Assembly (NCBI GenBank): GCA_046728075.1
Contig: JBKPDV010000292.1
Location: 1 to 18,690, forward strand
Origin: JBKPDV01 sp046728075
GTDB lineage: Bacteria; Acidobacteriota; Thermoanaerobaculia; UBA5066; Gp7-AA6
Direction: 5' to 3'
Length of the DNA stretch: 18,690 nt
In this document: positions 7,539 through 14,623 of the stretch, piece after piece
Numbering within the stretch: position 1 is the stretch's first letter
Layout of the letters: every line of letters begins with the position of its first letter
Position numbers and translations under genes: made by a program
The notes under the pieces: model-generated
Database searches by the model: none
What the model was told of the DNA's origin: nothing
What the model saw: only the letters and a program-made list of their open reading frames with translations

Positions 7539-8290
7539 CCTTTTTTCGTCGCGATGAGAATCAATCTCGCCGACCCGAGGCGGAAGGGCTCGCCTTCCAG
7601 AGATCCGAGTCCGCGGATGTCGTCGAACCACGCCGCTTCCACCATCCGGACGACTTCACGATACGTGTAAATTCGGTGCGCTGCCTGCCGCGTTTCGCTT
7701 TCCAATCCGCGGCGCGTGATCGTGTAGCGGCTGTCCATCCAGCCACAAGCGGGGTCGTACGAGTTCTCCGCGGCAAAGTGAATGTCGCCTACCTCCATCT
7801 CGTGACTTGATCGAAACTGCGCCAGCACGACCTCGGCCGCTTTCACGGCGTCGATAACGAGTCGGGCGCCCGGCTTCAGCGTCCTGGCCACGGAATCGAG
7901 AAACGCCGCGTCCCCTTCGTCCCCGAGGAATCCGAAGCTCGAGCCCCCGCAGAAGGCGCCGTCGAACCGGGATTCCCAGGGGAGCTCCCGCATCTCGGAG
8001 AGCCGCCACTCGATCTCGAGGCCTTCGCGCCGTGAGGCCTCACGGGCCGCCTTGAGGAAATCCGGCGAAATGTCCACGCCGGTCATGCGATAGCCGCGCC
8101 GCGCGAGCTCGAGGCTCAGGCGTCCGTCGCCGCAGGGAACGTCCAGCAGTCGGGCGCGGGCCGGCACCTGGAGCGTACGCATCAGGAATTCCGCCTCGGC
8201 CCGAGTGGTCTCCGGCGGGATGACTCGGCGCCAGAAGTCCACGATCGATCCCGAAAAAAAGTCTTTCCACCAGTCGTCGCGGGAAAACAT
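7535..8290 (-). CDS. Class I SAM-dependent methyltransferase
   Basis: The product has 251 residues. The Rossmann-type SAM site is clear: motif I LLDVPCGDGR at 48-57, and the motif II acidic strand GVDISPDFL at 71-79. A later strand, FDGAFCGGSSFGFL, corresponds to motif IV. The N-terminal WWKDFF segment and the motif spelling resemble Methyltransf_25/11-type small-molecule or lipid methyltransferases, but the substrate cannot be deduced. The protein is soluble and cytoplasmic. The start at 8290 is an ATG with AAGGA about 12 bases upstream, longer than ideal. It reads in the same direction as the GNAT/SDR pair, separated by a heptad-repeat spacer, and the nuclease follows 124 bases downstream. 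Confidence 0.87.
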   Translation of the reverse strand: MFSRDDWWKDFFSGSIVDFWRRVIPPETTRAEAEFLMRTLQVPARARLLDVPCGDGRLSLELARRGYRMTGVDISPDFLKAAREASRREGLEIEWRLSEMRELPWESRFDGAFCGGSSFGFLGDEGDAAFLDSVARTLKPGARLVIDAVKAAEVVLAQFRSSHEMEVGDIHFAAENSYDPACGWMDSRYTITRRGLESETRQAAHRIYTYREVVRMVEAAWFDDIRGLGSLEGEPFRLGSARLILIATKKG

Positions 8291-8315
8291 GACAGGGCCG
8301 TCCTTTCGAACTAGG

Positions 8316-8453
8316 AGCTGTCAGCTATCAGCTGTCAGCCGAATTTTTGGGAGGTTGTTCGAGGCGGAACTTAGAGGGCGGCAGTCATATTTCGCCGTCA
8401 GGATAACCCCTTGCCGTCTTACTGTCGACTACCGACTACCGACTATCGACTCT
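8316..8453. repeat. Two clusters of 7-bp-period repeats in the methyltransferase-GNAT spacer
   Basis: The left cluster reads AGCTGTC, AGCTATC, AGCTGTC (8316-8336). The right cluster reads CGACTAC, CGACTAC, CGACTAT, CGACTCT (8426-8453). Both have a strict seven-base period. About 85 bases of unremarkable sequence lie between them. The right cluster runs into the GNAT gene and provides its last three codons and TAG stop (8443-8445). Confidence 0.6.
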
Positions 8454-8889
8454 TCCTCTGATAGATCTCCGGATCGACGATCTCCATCATCCGTTCCGGG
8501 TTCTCGAGAGAGCGCCACCCGAACTTCTCGTAGAGCCCGTGGGCATCGCGCGTGGCGAGCATCCAGCGCCGCAGGTTCTGCAGCCTCGGATGGCTCATGA
8601 TGACTTCCATCATCCAGACGCCGAGTCCCTCGCCGCGGCTCGTGTCCACGACGAACACATCGGCGAGATACGCAAACGTCGCGTAATCGGTGATCACGCG
8701 CGCAAAGCCCAGTTGCTTCCGACCACGGTAGAGGCCGAAGCAGAGAGAGCCCTCGATCGATCGGTCCACGATCTCCTGCGGAATCCCTTTGGCCCAGTAG
8801 GAGCCGGCGAGGAAGCGCGCAATGAGTGAGCGATCGAGCCTCGACAGGTCGGTCGAAATGGCCATGTCTCCCCGCCGCCATTCGTTCAT
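8443..8889 (-). CDS. GNAT-family N-acetyltransferase
   Basis: The product has 148 residues, a normal single-domain GNAT length. The acetyl-CoA pyrophosphate-binding loop R-G-E-G-L-G is at 85-90 after the beta4 strand (YLADVFVVDTS). The C-terminal LATRDAHGLYEKFGW at 111-125 is the motif that closes the fold in many GNAT proteins. It would transfer an acetyl group from acetyl-CoA to an amine, substrate unknown. The ATG at 8889 overlaps the stop of the SDR gene by four bases (ATGA), so translation is probably coupled. A second Met at residue 9 is a less likely start. The last residues KSR and the TAG stop lie inside a heptad repeat, so the original C-terminus may have been different. Confidence 0.88.
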   Translation of the reverse strand: MNEWRRGDMAISTDLSRLDRSLIARFLAGSYWAKGIPQEIVDRSIEGSLCFGLYRGRKQLGFARVITDYATFAYLADVFVVDTSRGEGLGVWMMEVIMSHPRLQNLRRWMLATRDAHGLYEKFGWRSLENPERMMEIVDPEIYQRKSR

Positions 8890-9557
8890 GAGTCTTCCGC
8901 CTCCAGGCGCGCTCGCCGAATCTCGGGAACTTCCACGATCCGGATACCTTCGGCCGGTGCTTCGATGGCCGCGATCAGGGCCGACGCCATCTGCTCGAGC
9001 GTGACGAGGCCGATTCGTCGCGCCGTGTTCTTGGTCGGCGGCAGCCGCTCGGCGATCCAGTATCCCGGCGCCAGCAGATAAGGCCAGCGATGCCCGGGAC
9101 CCAGCACGTACCAGGGACGCACGAAAGTGGCGTTCAGTCCGAGTTTGCGGATCGTTTCTTCGCCCTCCGCGCGCGCCTGGACGTAAGCCTTCATCGCCGG
9201 GGCGGGCTGCGCGACGCTGACGTAGACGAAGTGGCGGACTCCGACCTGCGCGGCCGCCTGAGCCGAGGCACGAGCGGAGGCGAGGTCGACCGTCCGAAAC
9301 TGTTCGGCCTTGGAGGGAGAGGGGTGAGCCACGCCGACGAGCTGCAGGAAGGTGTCGCAAGCGGCGACGCTCTCCGCGAAGGAGTCCTTTTCGAGCGCGT
9401 TGCCGAGCACGATCTCGCACCCGGCGGGAACTCGCGCTGCCGATCCCCGCCGGGCGAGCGCGCGAACGGCGTGTCCCCGCGCGAGCAAACGGGGGATGAC
9501 CGCCCGGCCGACATATCCGGTCGCGCCGGCCACGAAGACCAGATGAGGGCCGCTCAT
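8886..9557 (-). CDS. Atypical SDR / NmrA-like NAD(P)-binding protein
   Basis: The product has 223 residues. The dinucleotide-binding loop GATGYVGR is at 11-18, following strand VFVAG, and fits the TGxxGxxG pattern of extended and atypical SDRs. RALAR at 32-36 puts arginines after beta2, which suggests NADP(H) preference. FVYVSVAQPAP carries the Ser of the usual active-site strand, but the YxxxK pair is not clear (AYVQARAEGEE at about 123-133 has no matching Lys), so catalysis is uncertain. Relatives include complex I assembly-type NDUFA9-like proteins and NAD(P)H-binding sensors. It heads a leftward pair with the GNAT gene. A GGAG lies about 13-15 bases before the ATG, rather far. It is divergent from the ABC1 kinase across a 179-base spacer. 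Confidence 0.87.
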   Translation of the reverse strand: MSGPHLVFVAGATGYVGRAVIPRLLARGHAVRALARRGSAARVPAGCEIVLGNALEKDSFAESVAACDTFLQLVGVAHPSPSKAEQFRTVDLASARASAQAAAQVGVRHFVYVSVAQPAPAMKAYVQARAEGEETIRKLGLNATFVRPWYVLGPGHRWPYLLAPGYWIAERLPPTKNTARRIGLVTLEQMASALIAAIEAPAEGIRIVEVPEIRRARLEAEDS

Positions 9558-9736
9558 GATTGCCGGTGTTACTCCGCCTCCAAAGCTTAACCGTCAAGTC
9601 CAGGCCATGGGCGGGAGATTAGAGACGCACGCCTTTGGCGATTGATGTTGCTGGATCTGCAATGCAATGTAAGCGGAAGCGACGTTGGGCCCGAGCCTTG
9701 CAATGTCTCCCGAGGCGATTCTTTGACGGAGGAACC

Positions 9737-11416
9737 ATGGCTATATCGCTCGCTCCCAAGAAACTGAAGCGTTACAAGGACATCGCCTGGCTCCTGGTCA
9801 AGTATGGACGCGCGGATTGGGCCGAAGGCCTCGGGCTCGCGAGCGAAACCGCGCCGGAGTCCGGCACAGGGACCGCCACGCCGCCGCAGGCGGAGGAGCT
9901 GGCCAAAGACCTCGAGAAGCTGGGTCCCACGTTCATCAAAGTCGGGCAGCTGCTCTCCACGCGGGCCGATCTTCTGCCGCCTCCGTATCTCGAGGCCCTC
10001 GCTCGCCTGCAGGATTCGGTCGAGCCTTTTTCCTTCGGCGAGGTCGAGCGGATCGTCGAATCCGAGCTCGGCGTGCGCATTTCCAAGGCCTTCTCCGAGT
10101 TCGATTTGACGCCGCTCGCCGCGGCTTCGTTGGGGCAGGTCCATCACGCGCGGCTCCGGGACGGTCGTCCGGTCGCTGTCAAGGTGCAACGTCCGGAGAT
10201 CCGGGAGCAGATCGCCGAGGATCTGGAGGCGCTCACCGGCCTCGCGCAGTTGCTCGACGCGCATTCGGAGATGGGAAAGCGCTACGAGTTCGAGAAGATG
10301 GCCGATGAGTTCCGCGCGACTCTGACCGCGGAGCTCGACTACCGACAGGAGGCCCGCAACCTCGTCGCGATCGGGCGCAACCTGGAGGATTTTCCCCTCA
10401 TCGTCGTTCCGGACCCGATCCTGGATTACACGACCGAGCGCGTTCTGACGATGGACTACGTCCGCGGGAGCAAGGTCACGGCGCTCTCGCCGCTCGTCAG
10501 GCTCGAGTTGAACGGGCCGCTTCTGGCAGAGGAGCTGTTCCGCGCCTATCTCAAGCAGATCCTGATCGACGGCTTCTTTCACGCCGATCCGCATCCGGGC
10601 AACGTCTTCGTCACCGACGACGGGCGTCTCGCCCTGCTCGACCTCGGCATGGTCGCGCGTCTTCAGGGCTCGATGCAGGACGCGCTCTTGAAGCTCCTGC
10701 TTGCCGTGGCCGAAGGAGAGGGGGATGAAGCGGCGGAGCGCGCGGAAGAGATCGGCCAGAAGCTCGAGGGCTTCGATCCGCTCGAGTTCCGCCGCCAGAT
10801 CGGCAGTCTCGTGAGCGCCTACCAGCATGCAACGATCGAAGAGCTCCAGATCGGAAAAGTCATCCTGGGCGTTTCACGCATCGCCGGAGCCTCGGGGATG
10901 CGTCTTCCCTCGGAGCTGACGCTTCTCGGCAAGACCCTGCTGAACCTCGATCAGGTCGGCCGCACTCTGGCTCCCGAGTTCGATCCGAACGCCTCGGTGA
11001 GGCGCAATGCCGCGGACTTGCTCCGGCGCCGGATGTGGAAGAGCGCCTCGCCGGGCCATTTGGCCGCCTCGCTCCTGGAGGCCAGGGAGTTTGTCGAGAA
11101 GCTCCCCTCTCGCGTCAACCGGGTGCTGGACCTGCTCGCGGGCAACCAGCTCAAGTTGAGGGTCGACACGATCGACGAGCAGCTCTTGATCGAAGGCCTT
11201 CACAAGATCGCCAACCGAATCGCGCTCGGCGTCATTCTGGCGGCCCTGATTATCGGCGCCTCGATGCTCGTGCGGGTCGAAACGCCTTTCCGGATTCTTG
11301 GCTACCCCGGCCTCGCGATGATCTTCTTCCTGACGGCCGCGGCCGGCGGGGTCGTCCTGGTCGTGTCGATCCTCATCAATGATCAGAAGAAACCGCGCCG
11401 TCCACCGACGCGGTAG
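9737..11416 (+). CDS. ABC1/UbiB-type atypical kinase-like protein (AarF family)
   Basis: The product has 559 residues. Family hallmarks are in order: the KxGQ motif in FIKVGQLLSTR (K68, Q71), the Ala-rich loop AAASLGQV (128-135) that replaces the glycine loop, the VAVKVQ lysine K149, the catalytic stretch HADPHPGN (282-289) and the metal-binding DLG (302-304). Two C-terminal membrane helices lie at about 494-512 and 523-548. In proteobacteria UbiB supports ubiquinone biosynthesis, with ATPase activity and membrane lipid binding; ABC1 proteins in other phyla have unclear roles. No ubi or men genes are nearby. The start is the ATG at 9737, with GGAGGAA directly upstream, not the alternative start 34 codons earlier. 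The 179-base spacer before it shows no strong promoter. A four-helix membrane protein follows within 40 bases. Confidence 0.93.
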   Translation: MAISLAPKKLKRYKDIAWLLVKYGRADWAEGLGLASETAPESGTGTATPPQAEELAKDLEKLGPTFIKVGQLLSTRADLLPPPYLEALARLQDSVEPFSFGEVERIVESELGVRISKAFSEFDLTPLAAASLGQVHHARLRDGRPVAVKVQRPEIREQIAEDLEALTGLAQLLDAHSEMGKRYEFEKMADEFRATLTAELDYRQEARNLVAIGRNLEDFPLIVVPDPILDYTTERVLTMDYVRGSKVTALSPLVRLELNGPLLAEELFRAYLKQILIDGFFHADPHPGNVFVTDDGRLALLDLGMVARLQGSMQDALLKLLLAVAEGEGDEAAERAEEIGQKLEGFDPLEFRRQIGSLVSAYQHATIEELQIGKVILGVSRIAGASGMRLPSELTLLGKTLLNLDQVGRTLAPEFDPNASVRRNAADLLRRRMWKSASPGHLAASLLEAREFVEKLPSRVNRVLDLLAGNQLKLRVDTIDEQLLIEGLHKIANRIALGVILAALIIGASMLVRVETPFRILGYPGLAMIFFLTAAAGGVVLVVSILINDQKKPRRPPTR

Positions 11417-11452
11417 AACCGGGAGATCTTGCGCGATAGAGTCTCTCTCCGC

Positions 11453-11821
11453 ATGCGGTTCCTTCTCCGCCTCCTGATCAGCGCCGTCGCCCTCTGGGTC
11501 GCCACCCGGATCGTGCCGGGCGTGACGTTTACGGGACAGACCGGCTACCTGGTCGTCGTCGCCTTAGTCTTCGGCCTCTTGAACGCGCTGGTTCGTCCCA
11601 TCCTGACGCTCCTGACCTGTCCGTTGCTCATCCTGACGCTCGGTCTCTTCACGTTCGTCATCAATGCCGTGATCCTCTTGCTGACCTCCGCGCTCTCGGA
11701 AAAGCTCGGCATCGGCTTTTCTGTCTCCGGATTCTGGGCGGCGTTCCTGGGCGCGCTGGTCGTGTCGATCGTCTCGATCGTGCTTTCCCTCCTGATCCCC
11801 GACCCCGAGACGACGCGCTGA
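11453..11821 (+). CDS. Small four-helix membrane protein (phage holin family 4 superfamily-like)
   Basis: The product has 122 residues and is almost all membrane, with four hydrophobic segments. RFLLRLLISAVALW at the start, the VPGV loop, NALVRPILTLLTCPL and a closing segment match the Phage_holin_4_2 (PF04020, YvlD-like) family. Despite the name, these are common chromosomal proteins of unknown function, not phage genes, and nothing else here suggests a prophage. The ATG at 11453 matches the usual family N-terminus but has no Shine-Dalgarno; a TTG at 11429 has GGGAG upstream and would add eight residues. It lies just after the ABC1 kinase on the same strand and is probably co-transcribed with it. 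Confidence 0.82.
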   Translation: MRFLLRLLISAVALWVATRIVPGVTFTGQTGYLVVVALVFGLLNALVRPILTLLTCPLLILTLGLFTFVINAVILLLTSALSEKLGIGFSVSGFWAAFLGALVVSIVSIVLSLLIPDPETTR

Positions 11822-11980
11822 TCGGGCGGGGCGAGCGGAGCCGCTGCCGCCGGCGGGCTCCTGTGGGGACGGCGATGGATTTCCGATCCCGTGGCTCTCG
11901 CCGTGCAGAATCTCGCCTTCGTCGCGCTGGTCTGGAGTCTGGCAGTCTGGACGCCGTATGACCGCAAGCGATCCCTCTGA
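11822..11980 (+). other. Open hydrophobic frame after the holin-like stop, possible small membrane peptide
   Basis: The reading frame of the four-helix gene stays open after its TGA, from 11822 to a TGA at 11978-11980. The last 33 or so residues look coding-like, including a membrane helix (VALAVQNLAFVALVWSLAVW) and a basic tail (DRKRSL). No ATG or convincing Shine-Dalgarno is present; only CTG or GTG starts are available. It overlaps the start of the DUF3419 gene by 23 bases. It may be chance, a remnant, or a small gene. I do not assign a function. Confidence 0.25.
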
Positions 11981-12884
11981 CACTCCCTGGCGGCGAGGCC
12001 GTCTGCGCCGAGGCGGGCGCCGGCCGGAGCTCCTCTTCGGGCGCATGATGGAAGACTGGCGCATCGAGCGGAGCCACTTCCCGAAAACCGGACGCGTCTT
12101 CGCGATCGCTTCCGCCGGATGCACGGCCCTCGCTCTGGCCGCAGAGGGAGCGCGTGTGACGGCGATCGACATCAACCCGGCGCAGATCGACTACGTCCGC
12201 CTGCGCCTTCAAGGCGGGGCGCCGGCCGAGGGTGCGGCTGAGCGCTTGATCCGGCGGGGGCGCGCCGGCCTTCGCGCTCTCGGTGTTCTGCCCCGCGCGC
12301 TCGTGCGATCGTTCCTGATGCTCGAGGACCCGGCCGAGCAGGCGGAATACTGGCGGAGCAGGCTCGCGACAGCCCGCTTTCGGATCGCCCTGCGGCTGGC
12401 CCTGAGCCGGCCGCTCCTTCGGATCGTTTATTTGAAGGAATTCCTCTCGGCGATTCCCGCCGACTTCTCCGCGATCCTCCTGCCTCGCCTCGAGCGAACC
12501 TGGCGCCTCCATCCCAACCGCGCCAACCCTTACGCCTGGCGCGCGCTCTTGGGCGAAGAAGCGCCGGACACGACGCCTCCGAGTCTTCCCGCGATCCCCC
12601 GGGAGGTTCATTGCGCCGACGCCGCTGCATACCTCGAAGGCGCTCCTGCGGGAGCGTTCGACGCCTTCACGCTTTCCAACATTCTCGACGGAGCGGGTTC
12701 CGCCTATGCCGCGCGCCTGCGGCACGCCGTCGCGCGGGCCGCGTCGCCGGGCGCGATCGTCCTCCTTCGCAGCTTCGCGGAGCCGACCACCGCGCAGGAA
12801 GAGGAGCTCGCGGCAGCTGATCGTTCGTTTCTCTGGGGGCGGATCGTGCTCGCGACCGCCGAGGCGTTCGCGGCGCAGAGGTGA
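11958..12884 (+). CDS. DUF3419/BtaA-like SAM 3-amino-3-carboxypropyl transferase
   Basis: The product has 308 residues. LLFGRMMEDWRIERSHF (25-41) followed by VFAIASAGCTAL (47-58) and AIDINPAQ (69-76) is the DUF3419 (PF11899) pattern. There SAM is bound for 3-amino-3-carboxypropyl transfer rather than methyl transfer. BtaA of this family makes diacylglyceryl homoserine, the precursor of betaine lipids. The middle region (100-175) is helical and basic. Near the C-terminus DAFTLSNILD (235-244) and PGAIVLLRSF (264-273) match the later strands. BtaA is about 400 residues long, so this is a shorter relative and its substrate is unproven; no recognisable BtaB N-methyltransferase is adjacent. The ATG at 11958 has no clear Shine-Dalgarno. 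It ends four bases before the degraded DUF2071 gene on the other strand. Confidence 0.78.
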   Translation: MTASDPSDTPWRRGRLRRGGRRPELLFGRMMEDWRIERSHFPKTGRVFAIASAGCTALALAAEGARVTAIDINPAQIDYVRLRLQGGAPAEGAAERLIRRGRAGLRALGVLPRALVRSFLMLEDPAEQAEYWRSRLATARFRIALRLALSRPLLRIVYLKEFLSAIPADFSAILLPRLERTWRLHPNRANPYAWRALLGEEAPDTTPPSLPAIPREVHCADAAAYLEGAPAGAFDAFTLSNILDGAGSAYAARLRHAVARAASPGAIVLLRSFAEPTTAQEEELAAADRSFLWGRIVLATAEAFAAQR

Positions 12885-12887
12885 GGC

Positions 12888-13148
12888 TCATCTTTCGCGC
12901 CGGAAGGTAGACCTCGTAGTCGATCGCGTCGACGAGAAGGCCTGTCGCGAACCGACGAAGCGGGGAAGGCCCGCCGGCCGCATTCGCCGAGTTTGCACGC
13001 AGGCCACGGCGAGGAATCCGGTCTCGCCGGCGAGATCGAGCTCCAAACCCGGCGCGAGCAGAGGCACGAGGCTCTGACGCGGTGCGGCGAACGTCACGGA
13101 GAGGGCCCAGTCGAAGTGGGCCACGACCGGGAAGACGTGTCGGATCAC
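12888..13148 (-). pseudogene. Truncated, frameshifted DUF2071 (YqjF-like) gene
   Basis: A GTG at 13148 overlaps the acyltransferase stop by four bases (GTGA), the usual arrangement of a coupled operon gene. The 86-residue product starts HVFPVVAHFDWALSVTF, continues LAPGLELDLAGETGFLAVAC and VQTRRMRPAGLPRFVG, and matches my memory of the N-terminal third of DUF2071 proteins (about 220-250 residues). At residue 71 the frame breaks: one missing base near 12936 would restore LVDAIDYEVYLPARK in the next frame. That frame loses all resemblance by about 12890, where the oppositely oriented DUF3419 gene ends. So both a frameshift and a truncation are seen, most simply an eroding pseudogene at a rearrangement joint. 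The family call is from memory of conserved motifs. Confidence 0.6.
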
Positions 13149-14560
13149 GAGAAGGGGAGCAGGTGGGCGATCGAGTTGGCGTAGTAGGACAGAAGCGGCA
13201 GCTCCGTCGGCTCGGCGAGGAAGAGGCCGTCGCGCTCGGCGACCAGGTGCCGCAAGGTCAGCATCCGTAGCCCCACGTCGATCGCATAGTCCTGGTCCCC
13301 GCGGGGGATGTAGACGTGGGCGCCGCGGGATTCGAGCTCCTCCATCAGCCGATAGACCTCCGCCTTCAGCTCGAGCTCGCTCCATGCGCGGTCCGGGTAA
13401 CGCACGAAGACCGTCGCCACCAGCGGAACGGGAACCGTCGGGACGACCTTTGCGATCCGGCTCATCAGGTCGCGGGCGAGCTCTTCGACTTTCGCAAACC
13501 GTTCCTCTTTGGGGAGGCCGCGGAAATCGATGCCGCGCTCTCGGACGTAGGCCTTGAGCAGGAACGGTGAGCCGAAGTTGGCACACGCGTAGCCGAAGCG
13601 GTGCCAGCGGTTGGAAAGCATCTGGCCGAAGTTGCGCGCGACGAACGAGAGCGTGTTCCAGATGGCCCGTCCGGTCGACGGCCGCGGAGCCGTGGAATAG
13701 CGCTCGACCAAGAAGCTTCGGTCCTCGAACACCCGGTCGTAGTTGACCCCGACGGGGATGAACGCGATGTCGCGCTCGCCGGCCGGATCGAAGGATCGCA
13801 GCATGTAATCGAGGATGCCGAGCTTGGGCGGGCGCAGCAGCCCGTCGCGCGAGAGACCCCCTTCGGGAAAGACCGCCTGCGTCACACCGGCGGCCGTCGC
13901 CATCGCGACGTAGCGCTCGAGGACCTTGCGATAGAGCGGATCGCCGGAGTTCCGGCGGACGAAGTAGGCGCCCATCGTGCGCACGAGCGTCTGCAGCGGC
14001 CAGACCCGCGCCCACTCGCCGACCGCATAGGAGAGGGCCGCCTTCTCCGCGGCCAGATATCCGATCAGGATGTAGTCCATGTTGCTGCGGTGATTCATCA
14101 GGAAGACGACCGTGGTCTTGGGAGGGATCGCGGCGAGGCCTTCTTCATCGGAGTAGCCCAGCCGCACCCGGTAGAGCGAGCGCGCGACATTGCGGGCGAG
14201 CGCATAGCCGACGCGAAAGTAGGCGTAGGCGTTGAAGGAGGGGACGATCTCGCGCGAGTAACGCCGCACTCGCTCCAGAACGACCTCTCGCGGCGCGCCG
14301 GAAGAGCGCATCTCTGCCTCGACCGCCTCCTGCACCTGGGGATCGAAGATCAGGCGATCGATCAGGACTTCCCGCTTCGTCAGGGTCAGCGGAGGAATCC
14401 GGATCTTCAACTTCGTGTGGATGTCTTCCAGAACCTTGTTGACGCGCCGGCGCACGAGCCATCGAAACGACGGGAGAAGCAGCCGGTCGAGAGCCGCCCA
14501 GATGGCGAGCAGCGCCATCAGCGCGAAGAGCCAAAGTGGCAGAGTCACGGCGTTATTCAT
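13145..14560 (-). CDS. Membrane-anchored glycerolipid acyltransferase (PlsB/PlsC superfamily)
   Basis: The product has 471 residues. A single N-terminal helix (about 5-25) anchors it. The acyltransferase core has the HX4D motif in NHRSNMD (156-162; His157, Asp162) and the substrate motif FPEGGLSRDG (231-240). These are typical of glycerol-3-phosphate and lysophosphatidate acyltransferases. GAYFVRR (197-203) and IPVGVNYDR (268-276) match blocks III and IV. The HRSNMD spelling and the helical N-terminal region are nearer to GPAT (PlsB-like) than to PlsC, but it is shorter than E. coli PlsB (807 residues), so the exact acceptor is unsure. It would esterify acyl chains onto a glycerol phosphate at the inner membrane. 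The ATG at 14560 is preceded by a pyrimidine-rich leader without Shine-Dalgarno. The DUF2071 remnant is coupled downstream. Confidence 0.85.
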   Translation of the reverse strand: MNNAVTLPLWLFALMALLAIWAALDRLLLPSFRWLVRRRVNKVLEDIHTKLKIRIPPLTLTKREVLIDRLIFDPQVQEAVEAEMRSSGAPREVVLERVRRYSREIVPSFNAYAYFRVGYALARNVARSLYRVRLGYSDEEGLAAIPPKTTVVFLMNHRSNMDYILIGYLAAEKAALSYAVGEWARVWPLQTLVRTMGAYFVRRNSGDPLYRKVLERYVAMATAAGVTQAVFPEGGLSRDGLLRPPKLGILDYMLRSFDPAGERDIAFIPVGVNYDRVFEDRSFLVERYSTAPRPSTGRAIWNTLSFVARNFGQMLSNRWHRFGYACANFGSPFLLKAYVRERGIDFRGLPKEERFAKVEELARDLMSRIAKVVPTVPVPLVATVFVRYPDRAWSELELKAEVYRLMEELESRGAHVYIPRGDQDYAIDVGLRMLTLRHLVAERDGLFLAEPTELPLLSYYANSIAHLLPFS

Positions 14561-14567
14561 GCCAGGA

Positions 14568-14601
14568 GGGGGAGTGGGAAAGGGGGCGAGGGTGTGAGGG
14601 G
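14568..14601 (+). other. G-quadruplex motif upstream of the acyltransferase start
   Basis: Five guanine runs (14568-14572, 14576-14578, 14582-14586, 14590-14592, 14598-14601) are separated by loops of 3, 3, 3 and 5 bases, which fits the G3+N1-7 rule. The motif is on the + strand, the template for the leftward genes, and begins eight bases from the acyltransferase ATG. Confidence 0.55.
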
Positions 14602-14623
14602 AAGGAAGAACATCGAGGACCCA

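Noticed and set aside
9558..9736. Strong divergent promoter between the SDR and ABC1 genes
   Set aside because: TTGACG-like and TGCAAT-like boxes can be paired but none matches well enough on either strand to report.
11453..11821. Prophage or lysis function suggested by the phage-holin family name
   Set aside because: The family is widespread on chromosomes and no endolysin, integrase or structural phage gene is nearby.
12667..12891. Continuation of the DUF2071 protein antisense to the DUF3419 gene
   Set aside because: The restored frame turns into an Arg/Ala/Pro-rich shadow of DUF3419 with no DUF2071 features, so the truncation is judged real.
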